DNA of 64,000 nucleotides from Ursus arctos (lineage: Eukaryota; Chordata; Mammalia; Carnivora; Ursidae), in assembly GCF_023065955.2 (NCBI RefSeq), contig NW_026623100.1, forward strand, positions 73,040,727 to 73,104,726. Direction: 5' to 3'. A program made the translations under genes and the position numbers. Positions within the stretch are counted from its first letter, which is position 1. Each line of letters starts with the position of its first letter. This document shows, one piece after another, positions 23,271 to 35,165 of the stretch. The notes below the pieces were generated by a model. The model made no database searches and had not been told where the DNA came from. It worked only from the letters and a program-made list of their open reading frames with translations.

Positions 23271-23640
23271 AATGTGTGTATCTATATCCGCACACAGACA
23301 CATGATATATGAGCAGATGAGATCACCTAGAAAGAAAACACAGAATCATTAGCATATTGTCTAGGGCAAAGAAGGTGAACACATCGATGTGCATACTGTG
23401 GCCAGAGCACAGTTGAGGTTTATGTTCATTTTTCAGTGCCAGGTTTAGAGAGACTTGGGTAGAGAAACCAGGTCTCTGAGTAGAGGGGTCAGAATGAAGC
23501 CAAATCCCAGACTCCAAGTCCCAGTGGGCAGTGAATGAATGAGAAACTATAAACATGGAATAATGAGATAAAGCAGAGCCAAAACTCCTTTGGCAGCTAC
23601 CAGATGAGGCGAGAGTTACAATTTATGCTGACTACTCTTC
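22895..23640 (-). mobile_element. L2, antisense, long
   Basis: Antisense L2 3' ORF2 region: GGGAAACATCCAGGTGAAGA near 23073, GAGATACCCAGAGACAAT-like, and GATGAGATCACCTAGAAAG near 23317. A TG microsatellite splits it at 23219-23280. The right border is uncertain, and related A-rich sequence continues. Confidence 0.65.
23219..23280 (+). repeat. (TG)n microsatellite
   Basis: Two TG blocks separated by TATACCCG, the second about 14 uninterrupted units (23240-23268), ending in an imperfect TGTG tail. Long pure block suggests length polymorphism. Confidence 0.9.
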
Positions 23641-25334
23641 TTCAGATGTCATTAAGGTAAGTAGAAAATAACAGCAAATCCTCAAACTCTCGATCAAAAG
23701 GTAGGCAAGGAGTCCCAGATGAAGTGGGAAATGTGTCAAAGAAAACAGAACCTGTGTCAAGTGAACAAATAGGAAGGCGGAGCAGAGATAGCAGAAATCA
23801 GAAGGAATGGTGTGGCCAACATGCAAGAGAAACATGTTTTAAAACTAACAGTAGCATATAAAAAATGAAAGGACAGAATTTGGAGGAAAACAAAGCTGAG
23901 AAAGAGAAACTAGATGTTGTCAGATGCTTGTAGTGTATAAGAACTTAGGAAAATGAATTCAATAAGACATGAGTTCAAAGACAGGATTATTACTACTTGA
24001 GGAAACAGCCTTATGACTGGACTAATGTATACATTTAAGAAAAGAACATAGAGGAATTAAATTAATCAAACTAATAGCATAAAGAAAGCATTTGAAAAGT
24101 CTAAGGGAATGTAAAAAAAGACAATATTAATAATTAATATTAATTAATTATAGGAAAAACGCTAAGCATGAAAAATAGAAAAAGATCTATATCATGAAGA
24201 AAAGAGTTATGTTGAAGTAAAGAACTCAGAAATTAAAGAAGTACTTAATTTTCAGATGAAAAAGATCCTCCATGTAACAGCAAGAAATGATGAGCTTTAA
24301 TTGAGAGTAAGTGATACCCTAGAGAAGTTACTGAATTTAAGGAGCAAAGAACATTTCTTCCTGTATGTAGAGAAAACCAAGCAGCCACCTAAGAGAGGGG
24401 AGAAGCTGGATGACCTTAAAATTCTCCACAACATTTAATACAAGTAGATAATGGCTCAATGTCAACATTTTGAGGAAAAGAAGACAATCTCTGAATATCA
24501 TATCCAGTCATGTTGCTGTGTGAGGGCAAAGGCAAGGATTTGCTGACAATTACAGAATGTAATTAATGACTCAACAGTCAAAGCCACCAAGAGGATAACT
24601 CAAAATAGAGATCTAAGAAAGGGGAGAAACCAGGTAAAAGCCCCAGAACCCATGAAGTATAGAACAAAGACCAAAAACACAGGATGAATTGTGAATTGTG
24701 AACAGAATATACATTCTCAAAAACTCAAAACTCCATGAACAATGAAATTGTGAAATTGGAGCAGAATTGTTCCATGTATAAGGTGACCATTATTCTTTTT
24801 CATATCAGGAAGTTCAGTGATCTAGCCTAGAGTTAACTCAGAAAGATTTTTGTTTTGTTTTTTGTTTTGTTGATTTTTAATTGCTACCAGAGTCAGTTGA
24901 TGGCCATTTTTCTTAACTTCAGGGGAACCTTTAAAAAAAATAACATGTCTTGAGATGAAGAGACATTTATCTGTTTTGCCAAATGTTTCTCTACTTTGGA
25001 AATTACTTCACTTTCTTTTACACTTGTTTAATTTATTACAGTTAAGCTCAATACTTATATGACAACATGTAGGCTATAATCTGACTTTTATAAACTTAAA
25101 AATGTTTTCATTACTAAATATTTCTACGGTTCTATCTATCATGCCTTTAAAAAAATCTATCGTTATTTCTATTTTCGTCCCTACGGTGCAGAGAAAGTTT
25201 GGGAAAGTTGTTACTGATTGTCAGTTTTTTTCTGGGTTATGGAGTTGTGGATGATTTATAGTTTTATTATTTTTACTTGAATATGTTGATTTAACATGTT
25301 GATGAGAAATGGTACATTCTCTTGTTTTATTTAA
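23641..25334. other. Unassigned AT-rich span
   Basis: About 1.7 kb of A-rich plus strand. Contains a perfect 16-bp AT palindrome TAATTAATATTAATTA at 24131-24146 and a GTTTT-rich run near 24849-24874. The overall look resembles a very old LINE, but I cannot assign it. Confidence 0.4.
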
Positions 25335-25480
25335 TTTTATACAGTAAATATTTTTTGAGCACCTGCTTTGTGATGGCATTATTCTAAGCAGCAAGGGACA
25401 CAGCAAATATTTGTTTTCATAGTACTTATATCCTAGTGGGAGAAACAGACAATCAACAGTTAAATAATTAACATATCAGG
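25335..25480 (-). mobile_element. L2 3' end, antisense
   Basis: TTTTTTGAGCACCTGCTTTG, TTCTAAGCAGCAAGGGACAC, TATCCTAGTGGGAGAAACAG and ACAATCAACAG reproduce the reversed L2 3' end. Confidence 0.75.
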
Positions 25481-26512
25481 TAGTAAGAATCTAGAATTTA
25501 AATTAAACAATAAACTCATTTTCAAACCAGAAGAAGAGGACATCCATTCAAACACATTCAAAAGTGATCATATAGGACCATTTACTTGAATTAAGAGCTT
25601 TAAGAAGCAGTTGAAAGATGGGAGAAGATTCATCTTGCAAAAGAAGTAAGAAACGTTAACAAATATCTCAAGAGTCATCGTTTGGAAAAAGTAGAGTTTG
25701 GCAAACCCAAAGAGCAGATTTCAGATCGTGGGTTGCCAAGGTGCAGGGAGTCAATGTTTGGCTTACTTTTGAGAACAACATAATAATTACAGCTGTTGGA
25801 ATACATAACATCCTGCCATGGTAATGGCAGCACTGCTTAAACAGTCATAAATGGGATTAACATTTTGGGGGAACATGATGCAGGAATTCACACATCTTTT
25901 GGACATTGTCCTAGATAAGACAGCATACATGTTTCCATAAGTCTGCATCCTTTCGTCAGATACCTTAACAACCTGTCACTTAAGAATTCATGGACATGAA
26001 GAGGAGAGAGAGATTTCAGTCCCCTACATCTATAATTATGTACAGTGGTATCTACCAACTGTTGTCCTGTGATTGTGGTGCATACTCCTAGGATTTAGGG
26101 AGATAAGTGCATTTATTTTAGAATTAACAGAGAAATATGTTTTTGGTTTTTTTTTGGTTTTAAATTGAGTTAAAGTAAAAATCCACCCACAGCTGAATTG
26201 CTTGTTCATTCCCTATTAATTAAGGGGGTGTAGAACTACTCTGATTCCCTCCAATAATTTAATGATTTAAGGTTTACTATGCATTTTCCCTTTATTTTTA
26301 ACTCTAGGTTCAAGGGAAAGCTTGTTTCTAGTAATAAAAGTAGTTTAACCATTAAAACAGTCAGCTCTTTGTACAAGTATAATTTTATCTTTGGAAATAA
26401 ATGCCTTCTGTCTTCCTAGTCTCCCCAAAACAAACTCATAAAAATACTCAATAGAGTAATAGGAAATTCAGATTGTTGTATCCAGACTTAGTCATTCATG
26501 AAACTGGAAACT

Positions 26513-26513
<1 letters not shown>
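25481..26513. other. Unassigned span
   Basis: About 1 kb AT-rich DNA with no family or gene recognised. Confidence 0.4.

Positions 26514-26555
<42 letters not shown>
26514..26555 (+). repeat. (CA)n microsatellite
   Basis: About twenty uninterrupted CA units following ACTAAA. Long pure dinucleotide run, likely polymorphic. Confidence 0.95.
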
Positions 26556-26559
<4 letters not shown>

Positions 26560-28029
26560 CCCTTTAGCATTCTTTCTTCTCCATCTTCTCACTTACTCTA
26601 AATGAAAGTAAGTCTGAGGGTCAAGAGTTGGAGCCTTGTCTCCTGGCTTCCTGGTCAGGGTTCTACTTGTTGCAACCTGACCAAGCATGTTAAGATAACA
26701 AAAGCTAGAGATAGAGTGCAGAGGGCATAGAGGAAGCTTTGGGTTTTCTCATGATCAGTCCTCGGAGAGTCAGCCCATAGCCCATCTCTTGTCCCCTCAA
26801 CAGTGCTAGCAGAGGGAAGATACAACAAAGGCAAACCAGCTTCTTTAATGGCTGAGAAGCGCATGGTAGCCCAGACTATCAGTTACTCCTATCACCGTAA
26901 ATGTAGGTCTCTGAAAAAAGCTGGAGTGAAGAATAGGGCTTTTCCCGGGACTGATGTTGGTTCTCCCCGACTCATACCCCACAACTGTACAATGGAATTT
27001 GCTGTAAATCACACAAGGATAGTGAGAGGTCCATGGCCCAGAACCCAAACTTAGTTCCCATGTTGCTGCATGGTCAAGGGCTGATGCTAGCTTCATGCCA
27101 ATCAGTTGTCAAGGCAGGGAGAACGAGGGATAATCTCACCCCAAAATGAGCCACAGCCTTCACTGTGGGCACAAAGTCATCAAGTTCAATGCCCCACCAA
27201 CCTGAAATTAGACTGTGAAAGGGAGGCATACCTGAGTGTAGTAAGAGCAAACACAGGGAGGGAATCACTAACTCTCCCCACAGCACTGTTTGGTCTCTGA
27301 AGTGATTGTTGGTCTGAGGAATTATCCTTCAGGAAACAAAAAACAAAAACAAAATGCTCACTTTTCAGTAAGAGAAATTTTGAATTTTGCCATTTGAAAA
27401 TTTTGAGGCCCACCCAGGCGAGCAACTTCCGACTGAACAGATGCATTTTTTTTAAAGAAAATTTTGTTTCGGCTCAAAGTAAAGAGCTTATGCTACGAGA
27501 AGGATAGGTATACAAAACCCTTTTACTGTCTTTAGAAAGCATGTTGCATTGCGAATGGATCATAGAGCCATTTTAGAGTGTTGGGAAAGGGACCAGCAGG
27601 AACGGCTGCATTGCATGGATTTACTAATGAAGGAGACAGGTTGAAGCTGCTTACCTGAGCAGAGCTGTGGGCACAGTAGCAAACACTCCGTTCACAGTCC
27701 TGGACCCTCCTCTTCTGGGATCATCAAGCAGGAAGGGGATAGTCCAGCATTAAGTATGGAATGAGGGCACAAGTATGGTGGCGTAGGAAGACTTTGGTCT
27801 AGAAGAACTAGGAAGGCTTTCTGGCATTAGTGGGAGGAATGGAGATTTAAGCTTGGGAAATCAGAATTCTCCAGGTGAAATGGATCTAACTGGCATGAAA
27901 ATGCTGGCAAGGGTGGCCACGGCCCGGCGTGTCCCCAGAGCAGGTGCTTTGTGGTGTGGGTCAAACCTGGTTGTCTACTTTGAACTCACCTTTGTAGTTA
28001 TTGAAAAGCTGGAAAGGAACTATAGAAAC
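26556..28029. other. Unassigned span
   Basis: About 1.47 kb. Several 60-90 codon frames on both strands (for example 26803-27054) overlap and show no recognised domain, splice pattern or poly(A) tail. No repeat family seen, so this is one of the larger apparently unique blocks. Confidence 0.45.
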
Positions 28030-28160
28030 AATTAGTCCATCTTGCCTCCTTTGTTCACTCGGTATTTTAAAAATGAGGAAACTAGTCTAGAAGAAGTGAC
28101 CTGCCCAGTGTAACCAGGTCTTTAACATCAGAGCAGGACGTAGACCTGGATTCTTTCTGG
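28030..28160 (-). mobile_element. MIR SINE
   Basis: AAAAATGAGGAAACTAGTCT, GAAGTGACCTGCCCAGTG and GCAGGACGTAGACCTGGATT are the reversed MIR core and tRNA-like part. Confidence 0.75.
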
Positions 28161-28837
28161 ATAAAATTCTCAAGAGCCCAACGAAGTCTTTTCATTATAG
28201 GAACCCTGAGTCCACAGTGGTCTCTGTGGCACAGACCTCCACCTGTTGTTTTGAACCATGCTATTTTTATCCTGAAAGGTCTCATTTTCCAAAGCAAAGC
28301 ATTCCTTACCTGAGCAGGGCCCAAACAAAACTCTCCCTGATATGAATCATGCTGGCACGACAATGCACAGTGTAGGTTTGGGTTTCCATCAAAGACATTT
28401 CCTTTTCCAACTCTAAACTCCCTTCTCTTCCCTGAACTATTTCATTGTTCGGTCCAGAGGTTCAGATGTTAGAGTTTGCAAGAAATCTGACTCTGGGGTA
28501 TAATCTAGCCAAGAATTTTTCTCAAGGAGAACTGAAACCTAAGTTATTAAGCTGTAAGAAGACTTATTTCGAAAGGATTTACTTTCCCCCTAATGAGATC
28601 AGGAGCTTCCGTTGGGGCGTGACTTTCTCTTCACATAAAACATCAAAGGGATCAATTACTGCTGCTGAGAACTGACACCTCATTTTTGTAGTTTCAGATG
28701 GAGTATTTCAGCTTCTGGACGCCTTTTTTCTTTCTGTTTCCCCCTCTTCCAGCTAGGGCAGGGAAGGAGAGGCACCACAATAACAGATGTGGAAACATCA
28801 AGAAAGAACTGCAAAATAAGGAAAGAAAGAAAAATAG
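28161..28837. other. Unassigned span
   Basis: About 680 bp, no family recognised; purine content of the plus strand rises toward the GGAA array. Confidence 0.4.
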
Positions 28838-28902
28838 GAAGAAGGAAGGAAGGAAGGAAGGAAGGAAGGAAGGAAGGAAGGAAGGAAGGAAGGAAGGAAG
28901 GA
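28838..28902 (+). repeat. (GGAA)n microsatellite
   Basis: About sixteen uninterrupted GGAA units, flanked by impure purine sequence (28800-28930), including a second short GGAA group at 28914-28928. Polypurine mirror-symmetric tract. Long frames translated through it (PSFL or EGRK repeats) are artefacts. Confidence 0.95.
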
Positions 28903-29159
28903 ATTGAGGGGGAGGGAAGGAAGGAAGGGTGAGCAAGCTACATATAGTCTCTTCTGCCATCAATTATGTGTTTTTTTTTTCCAGATTACTCCTCAGTTGT
29001 CAATCTTCATGTTATGCAATGACATGCAATATTACATGTTGAAAGTAAAAGGGGCTGTACATTTTTCCCACCTATTTTTGGAGACAAAACACCTGTACAT
29101 ACATTAACAATAATGAGGATGTTCATAATTATGAAGACAATGGCAACACAGCTAACATT

Positions 29160-29320
29160 TGCATAGTTCTTATATGTCAGGGGCCAGGAAAAGGCTTTTA
29201 TTCATTCGTTCCACAGATGTGTAATGAGCCCTTGGATGTGTGCCGGGAAGGGTCTAGGATTGAAGGTACAGCAATGAACAAAATGCAAAAGTTCTCCCTT
29301 TTTGTGGCACTGATATGCCA
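29160..29320 (-). mobile_element. L2 3' end, antisense
   Basis: TTATTCATTCGTTCCACAGA, GATGTGTGCCGGGAAGGG, TCTAGGATTGAAGGTACAGC and AATGAACAAAATGC match reversed L2 3' end. Confidence 0.65.
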
Positions 29321-29379
29321 GTGAAATCCTTTCCATAAATTACCTCATCTGTTTGCATGAATGCACTCAGTCCCTGCCC

Positions 29380-29535
29380 TCAACTGAGGATGTAGGTATG
29401 ACTAGTTCTTTTAATTTTACAGAAGAGAAAACTTAAGCCTCAAAAAAGTGAAATATTGTGTCCAGCTTTACAAAATCAGAGTGCCATTAAGCTGGGATTC
29501 GCACCCAGGAATAGGAATTCACGACCTGTGCTCCA
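29380..29535 (-). mobile_element. MIR SINE
   Basis: Reversed MIR: TTTACAGAAGAGAAAACTTA, AAGCCTCAAAAAAGTGAAAT, TAAGCTGGGATTCGCACCCA (29489 on), ending near ACCTGTGCTCC. Confidence 0.8.
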
Positions 29536-29584
29536 AACCACATTGTCTCATTGAATTCTCAGCGCAGTCTTCCCTTGTGATTGC

Positions 29585-29680
29585 GCTCATCACTGCATTT
29601 GAAATCTGAGGAAACCAGAGGTTACGTCACTCTCCCCAAATCCCACATCTGCAATTTGAATTTAGACTTCTCCAGTTTCC
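29585..29680 (-). mobile_element. MIR SINE fragment
   Basis: GAAATCTGAGGAAACCAGAG, GTTACGTCACTCTCCCCAAA and TTTGAATTTAGAC follow reversed MIR order. Adjacent to the MIR on its left, same orientation. Confidence 0.5.
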
Positions 29681-30049
29681 TTTACTCATTCTTCCATGTG
29701 TGGGCCTCACATGTGCAAGGCACACACTTATCCCTGTGCTAATGCACCCTGTCCCTCTGGATGCCCTTTTACACATGAGCAGTGGGGATCCGGAGGGGGC
29801 ACAAATTCTTTGTGAAAATGGCTGGGCTCTCATTTACCGATGAGGAAAACAACCTTGTTCACTCTTGCCAGTTTCATACCAGAGATCTCATTTCTGCATG
29901 TTATGTTATCAATTTTGAAATATACCAGGGTTCATTTGTTTGTTTACATTTGGAGATTTTTCTTTTATCCCAGCCTTGTTGATTTCATTGCATTTTGCTA
30001 CAGTGTAGAGCATTAGCGTGCTTTTAAACAGTGAAAACTATGCAAAAAA

Positions 30050-31720
30050 GATAGAGAAATGTCTTCCTTACCATACACCATCCACTTTTCCTTTCATCCC
30101 CTGCAGATAACCAACTTCATTGTTTTTGGTTTATCCTTCCTGTGTTCTGTTTTGCAACAGTAAGAGGATATATGCATCTTATTTTATCTTCTCTTTCTTA
30201 CCCAAATGTTAGCACGCTGTATACACCTCGTGGCTTTTTCACTTAGCAATATATCCTGTAATTCCCTCCGTATCAGTTCATGGAGAACTTCCTTATTCAT
30301 TTTTCCAGCTGTGTAGCATTATTTGGGGTGGAGGCAACACAATGTCTTCAGCGAGTCTTCTATACCTGGGCATTTAGGTTGATTCCAACATCTTGCAATT
30401 ACAAATAATGTTGCAAATAATAACCTTATGCAAAATTATTTTCCTGTTGTTGGACCTGTATCAACAGATACACTCTTAGAAGATTTCAGGGTTGGGGTGC
30501 CTGGGTGGCACAGCAGTTAAGTGTCTGTGGCTCAGGGCGTGATCCCGGTGTTATGGGATCAAGCCCCACATCAGGCTCCTCTGCTATGAGCCTGCTTCTT
30601 CCTCTCCCACTCCCCCTGCTTGTGTTCCCTCTCTCGCTGGCTGTCTCTATCTCTGTCAAATAAATAAATAAAATCTTTAAAAAAAAAAAAAAAAGAAGAA
30701 GAAGAAGATTTCAGGGTTAGGAAGTAAATTCTTTGTGAATTTCTGGCTAAATGAACATTCATTTTTATTAAATATTGCTAAATTTCTCTCTATTGTTATG
30801 CTGTTTTTATTTCCATCAATAATATATGAAGGACTGTTTTCCTTACAGTTTTGCCTGCAGTGTGTTTTATTAAGCTATTGGATTTCTTGCTAACCTAACT
30901 GGTGAGAAATGATATTTTAGTGTAGTTTTAAGTTTGCTTTTCTGTCATGAATAGGATTGAACATCTTTTCATATATTTAAAAAAACATATTCTCTTGCAA
31001 TATTTTAAATATCCTTTGCTCATTTTTGGTCTGCTCACTACCAACTAAAAATAAAGTCTTCATTTTTTAGTGATATTAGTCACTCATCTGTGATATATGA
31101 CATATTTTTCTTCCAGTTTGTCCATTTTTCTTGTGATTTTATTTCTTTTACCATGATTTAAAATTTTTTTTGTTGAAAAATTTATCCTTTTTTTAAATTG
31201 AGGCTGGATTTTGTGTCATGGATCATCTTTTTTTATACTCAGGTTATATAAGAATTTTCTTCTCCTATTCGAATAGTTCAGTATTTTTACATTTTTGATA
31301 TATTAGTTTATTCTTACATAAGATGTGAGAAAGTGTTCTAATTTAAAATTTTCAAATGGCTATCCAGTTATCCTAATACCATCCATTAAAAGCCCCTTTC
31401 CTCAATGATAGGAGACACTACCTTTTTAATACACTAAATTTTCATATGTAGCTCATTGTGTTTCTGGCCTTTCTGTTTCATTCCATTGTTCTTCTATCTA
31501 TTTGTGCATTAGTATGCTTTAGTAAGTGTGGGTGTATGTTTTAATATCTGTTAAAGCTAATTCTCCCTCCCTCATTGGCCTTCTTTTAATATATCATTGT
31601 ATGTTAAATGTTTCCATATGGACTTTAGTATCAACTTACCTAGCTATAGTAAAAAAAGTTTCTTTTTATTGGGATAAATTAAAATTTCCTCCAGTCAGCC
31701 TTTATTTGGCTGGAGCCCAT
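30050..31720 (-). mobile_element. Old L1M, antisense, long
   Basis: Reverse-complement L1M ORF2 C-terminal to connector region: GCTTTTTCACTTAGCAATAT (30233 on), TTGCAATTACAAATAATGTT, GGTGAGAAATGATATTTTAG (30901), GAACATCTTTTCATATATTT, GGATTTTGTGTCATGGATCA (31206), CTTCTATCTATTTGTGCATT (31491) and CCATATGGACTTTAGTATCA (31613) are in the expected order. A CAN-SINE interrupts it at 30494-30702. Confidence 0.75.
30494..30702 (+). mobile_element. CAN-SINE with 16-bp perfect TSD
   Basis: Sense copy with GGTGGCACAGCAGTTAAG head, GGGATCAAGCCCCACATC B-box region, TATCTCTGTCAAATAAATAA and a poly(A)/(GAA) tail. AGAAGATTTCAGGGTT flanks it exactly at 30478-30493 and 30703-30718. Confidence 0.95.
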
Positions 31721-31913
31721 CCTTTAACATATACGAGAAAAAACTGGAGAATATGGTATTTCTTGTGTTCCTACATGTTCAAAACTAGCTTTCTATAGCT
31801 TTATTAGCTGAACGATCATTTGGCCTGACGTCCTTGAATTATTTATAAAACTATAACATTGCTTCATATTTGTTCTTGAAGAGCCTGCCTGATGCATTCA
31901 TGTCATAGATTTG

Positions 31914-32150
31914 TCCAAACCCATAGAATGTACGATACCACCAGTGAACGCTAATGTAAACTATGGACTTGGAGTGATTATGTCACTCAGTGTGGGTTTA
32001 TCCATTGTAACAAATGTGCCACTCTGATGAGGGATGTTGATAATGGGGATGACTCTGCACATGGGGGGCAATGAGTATATGGGAAATCTCTTCATCTTCC
32101 TCTCAATTTTGCTGTAAACCTAAAATTTCTCTTAAAAAAAAAGCAAACCC

Positions 32151-32151
<1 letters not shown>
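31914..32151 (+). mobile_element. L1M 3'UTR end
   Basis: CCATAGAATGTACGATACCA, TAATGTAAACTATGGACTTG, GGGATGTTGATAATGGGGAT, CTCAATTTTGCTGTAAACCT and TCTCTTAAAAAAAAAGC form the 3' end of an L1ME-type element with short A tail. Opposite orientation to the L1M on its left, so a different insertion. Confidence 0.8.

Positions 32152-32198
<47 letters not shown>
32152..32198 (+). repeat. (TCA)n microsatellite
   Basis: About fifteen TCA units directly after the L1M A tail. A frame through it gives a polyserine stretch, which is not evidence of a gene. Confidence 0.95.
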
Positions 32199-32199
<1 letters not shown>

Positions 32200-33279
32200 C
32201 TAGTTATTGAAAGCAGTGTGGAGGCAGATATTCCAGTGAGAATACTGTTAATAAGCCAGGAGATGATGATGGAAGCTTACATCAAGGTTTTAGGTAAGGA
32301 TACAGGGAGAAGAATATTTTCAGATGCCGATTAAACATCTAGCATATTTTAGGCATCACTTATTTGAAAAAAATCATAGAATAAGTTAACTTTAGTCATC
32401 TATCTTTGGAGGTACCTGTACTTTTATATTTTATTTTCAAGTGACATTTCTTATGAATTACATATCAGAATCGGAGAGAATCTTAGTGGTTCAAACTTTA
32501 TAACCATAATCAGTCATCTTTAATAGAGCTTGGAGAGAAGGGGACCTGGTAAATTTCATCACGAATCCGAACAGTTCCGTTATAAGCTAATTATCAGGTG
32601 GCTCGGGGCTTCTCCGCAGAATGGCCTGGCCCTCTCAGACCAAGTTGTGCCCATCTTCAAATTCCATTCAGGCTTTTACTTCCTTCCAATTCTGCCTCCT
32701 TCATTCTAGATAAAGGCTGAAACTCCCTCCATGCAATGGAGAATAATGCTTGATAACATTTCGTCAGTTCCCTACTTGGAGCTTCAGAGCCGGAGTAACT
32801 AAGTTTGAAGCCGTGCACAGTTTGTACAGAGCTGTCTTGGTGGAGAGAATTGGAAAATCAGACACTCTTTATGAGATTGTTCCCTCTTCTTTATTTTTAA
32901 CGGCTGACTCAGATCAATCTCTAGAGTGATCACTTGACTTTGGTTTTCACCAGCACCTTCCTCTTCTGTCCTCTTATTTGTATGTACAGTCAGTTAACAG
33001 GCATAGTAAAGTGTTTTGTGTTTAAAGACCTACTGCGATGAGTAAGAAAGAAGAAAAGGAACTGAAATTACAATGTTCAATATGAGCAAAGATGTAATAA
33101 AACTGGAATGTATGCCTGTGGACGCTGGTGCTGGCAATTCATTATAAAAGCTGTTTCCAGAAGTTTCAAAAGAACCGTTTACTTGATCAATTTAATGAGC
33201 AATGATCATGGACAGTGTATATATAAATGTCATTCTGCTGCTGTTTAGATTTGGGTGTGTAGAGTTCATGGGAGTTTTC
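32199..33279. other. Unassigned; possible antisense L2 at the left
   Basis: TAAGCCAGGAGATGATGATG near 32251 recalls the antisense L2 motif around TCCAGGTGAGAGATGATG, but too little is conserved for a call. The rest (to 33279) shows no family or gene. Confidence 0.35.
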
Positions 33280-33545
33280 TGGCTCATAATAATGAAACTA
33301 TTATTTTTTTGAGCATTTACCATGTGCCAGGCACTGTGCCAAGCACTTTACATGTTTTTATTCTGTCTCTTATTTAATCTTTACAACAACTTCATGTGAT
33401 AGGTGTTACTACCTTTCTCCACTTTCCGTATGAGGAGATTTAGGCTCAGAGAAGTTAAGTAACATTTTAATAATCACAAAGCTGATAAGTAGCAGTAGCT
33501 GAATTTAAACTCAAGTCTCCCTAACACCAGAACCTTGATCCCCTA
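33280..33545 (-). mobile_element. MIR-family SINE, near full length
   Basis: Reversed element: GAGCATTTACCATGTGCCAG, GCACTGTGCCAAGCACTTTA, TTTAATCTTTACAACAACTT, ATGAGGAGATTTAGGCTCAG, AGAAGTTAAGTAACATTTTA and TGAATTTAAACTCAAGTCTC. One of the best preserved MIRs here. Confidence 0.85.
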
Positions 33546-33559
33546 TGCTTTCCTGCCAG

Positions 33560-34275
33560 TTACTATCTCAAAGTATTAAGAAGTCTTTTCAAGTTCTATT
33601 GATATCAGTCATTCTACCATTGCTCTATAATTCTCCAATTCTGTCTACCCCACAGAGTACATTTACTAAGCGGATCATCATGTCTTTTTCTTTCTTTCTT
33701 TTCCTAGCCCAGTTGCTGGTGTTCTGGTTCATTTCTTTCTTGGAGAAAAGCAACACCCGTCTAACTGGTCTCCTTGCCTGGAGTCTCAAATTCCGCAGTC
33801 CACTCTTCATACAGCATCCAGAATTATCTCCAGCATAAAACCCTCCGTTGGCTCCTTTTCTTTTCAGGGCAAAACGTCTAAGTATTCTTGATAGAAGAAC
33901 CTTCATTCTCCCACTGCCTTAGCCAAGAGCATCCACCTCCCTCCCTGCCTTACACTTGACATGCTTAGCCAAGCATCTTTCAGCACCTTTGTCTCAAACT
34001 ATTCCCTCTACCTAGAAATCCCTCTCACCATACCCCCAAAGTCTTACAAATTCTACAGGCTCAGCTCAGGGGTCAGCTTTCTTTAACCTTTAGGCTATAT
34101 TAAATGTACCTCTTCTTTCTCTTATTGGCCTGTGCTATACATTATCCCAAGCATTAATACTAGTTGCGCCATGATGCTTTTGCTCATGTGTCTCTCCAGT
34201 TGTAAGTTGCCCCATTCATCTCTTTATCCACATTGGGTATAACTCAGTACCTGGCACAGAGTAGACTCTTAGGTT
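33560..34275 (+). mobile_element. L2 3' region, sense
   Basis: CTAACTGGTCTCCTTGCCTG at 33761, CATACAGCATCCAGAATTAT, AACCCTCCGTTGGCTCC, TCTCAAACTATTCCCTCTAC, CAGCTCAGGGGTCAGCTTTC, TTGTAAGTTGCCCCATTCAT and AGTACCTGGCACAGAGTAGA give a continuous L2 ORF2 end to 3'UTR. Confidence 0.85.
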
Positions 34276-34884
34276 TGAAATGGCATTGAACTGAACTGAG
34301 AAGGCACTCATCTCAAACATGGCCACAGCACTTTGCAGTTTCTGTACACAGTTTGTTGAAAGATGATTTTCCACGGAGAGAGATGATTCTCTATCCCTGC
34401 AAGGATGCCTGTGCAGCAAACAATCTGAGAAGATAGCGGTAGTGTCTCCTTTCCAGACAGGGGGCAAATTTGTTTCCTTATCAGCATGTGCTCTGGGATA
34501 AACGCTGGGGAGATTGCTGGCAGACACTTCTAAGATCAGGGTTTCCCAAGCTCGGGTTCCTAGCAGTGACACAAGCCCACTGTGTATGAAACATCCACTT
34601 AGGTCCTTTTGCATCACCCCTATGGGAGATGGGGAGCAAGGGGAACTGATGAAAACGTGAAGCTCATGGCACTGGCTGTGATGTGAATAATAAAGTTCTT
34701 TGTCTCCGACCCAGAAATTTGTCCTTTTCTGCCTGTCCCTGTGAGACGATCATAGCCTCATTTGTTGGCTTTCGAGTGGGGTGAAATCTCAGATGCTCCA
34801 CATTTCTTTACGTGGTTGGCCCCTAAGGTCCCAAATAGAAAAGTAACTCCCCTCCAGAGCCACAGACATTTTACAGCTGCCAGT
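34276..34884. other. Unassigned span
   Basis: About 600 bp. A 133-codon antisense frame (34216-34617) begins inside the L2 and has no recognised domain; treated as chance. Confidence 0.45.
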
Positions 34885-34975
34885 CTATTATTCCAGCTCC
34901 TTCATTTTTACAGAGATCCAGAGAGGCTAAGTAATTTTTCTAAGGTTGCACGGCTTATTACTTGCTGTGTGGAAG
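34885..34975 (-). mobile_element. MIR SINE
   Basis: TTTACAGAGATCCAGAGAGG, CTAAGTAATTTTTCTAAGGT and GTGTGGAAGCAGGACAG are reversed MIR core. It diverges from the next MIR. Confidence 0.6.
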
Positions 34976-34984
34976 CAGGACAGT

Positions 34985-35165
34985 GTTCTGTAGAGGATAG
35001 ACTCTGGAATCATTTCAGGCCACATAATGTTACTTAATAGCTTCTGCTATTTTTTTAACCTCTCTGAGCTATGTCTTACTCATCTGTAAAATATGGTTCA
35101 TAGATCTATGTCCGAGTGTTGTTGAGAGAATAGAATCAGATGAGATAATGTATGAAGCTGCCTAG
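34985..35165 (+). mobile_element. MIR SINE
   Basis: ATAGACTCTGGAATCATTTC, AACCTCTCTGAGCTATGTCT, TACTCATCTGTAAAATATGG and GTTGTTGAGAGAATAGAATC in sense order. Head-to-head with the MIR just left. Confidence 0.75.

Noticed and set aside
28694..28963. Frames with PSFLPSFL or KEGRKEGR repeats on both strands
   Set aside because: They are translations of the GGAA array; period-12 peptide repeats on both strands are expected from a tetranucleotide array.
32071..32334. Polyserine-containing frame of 87 codons
   Set aside because: The serine run is a translation of the TCA microsatellite, and the upstream part is an L1M 3'UTR.
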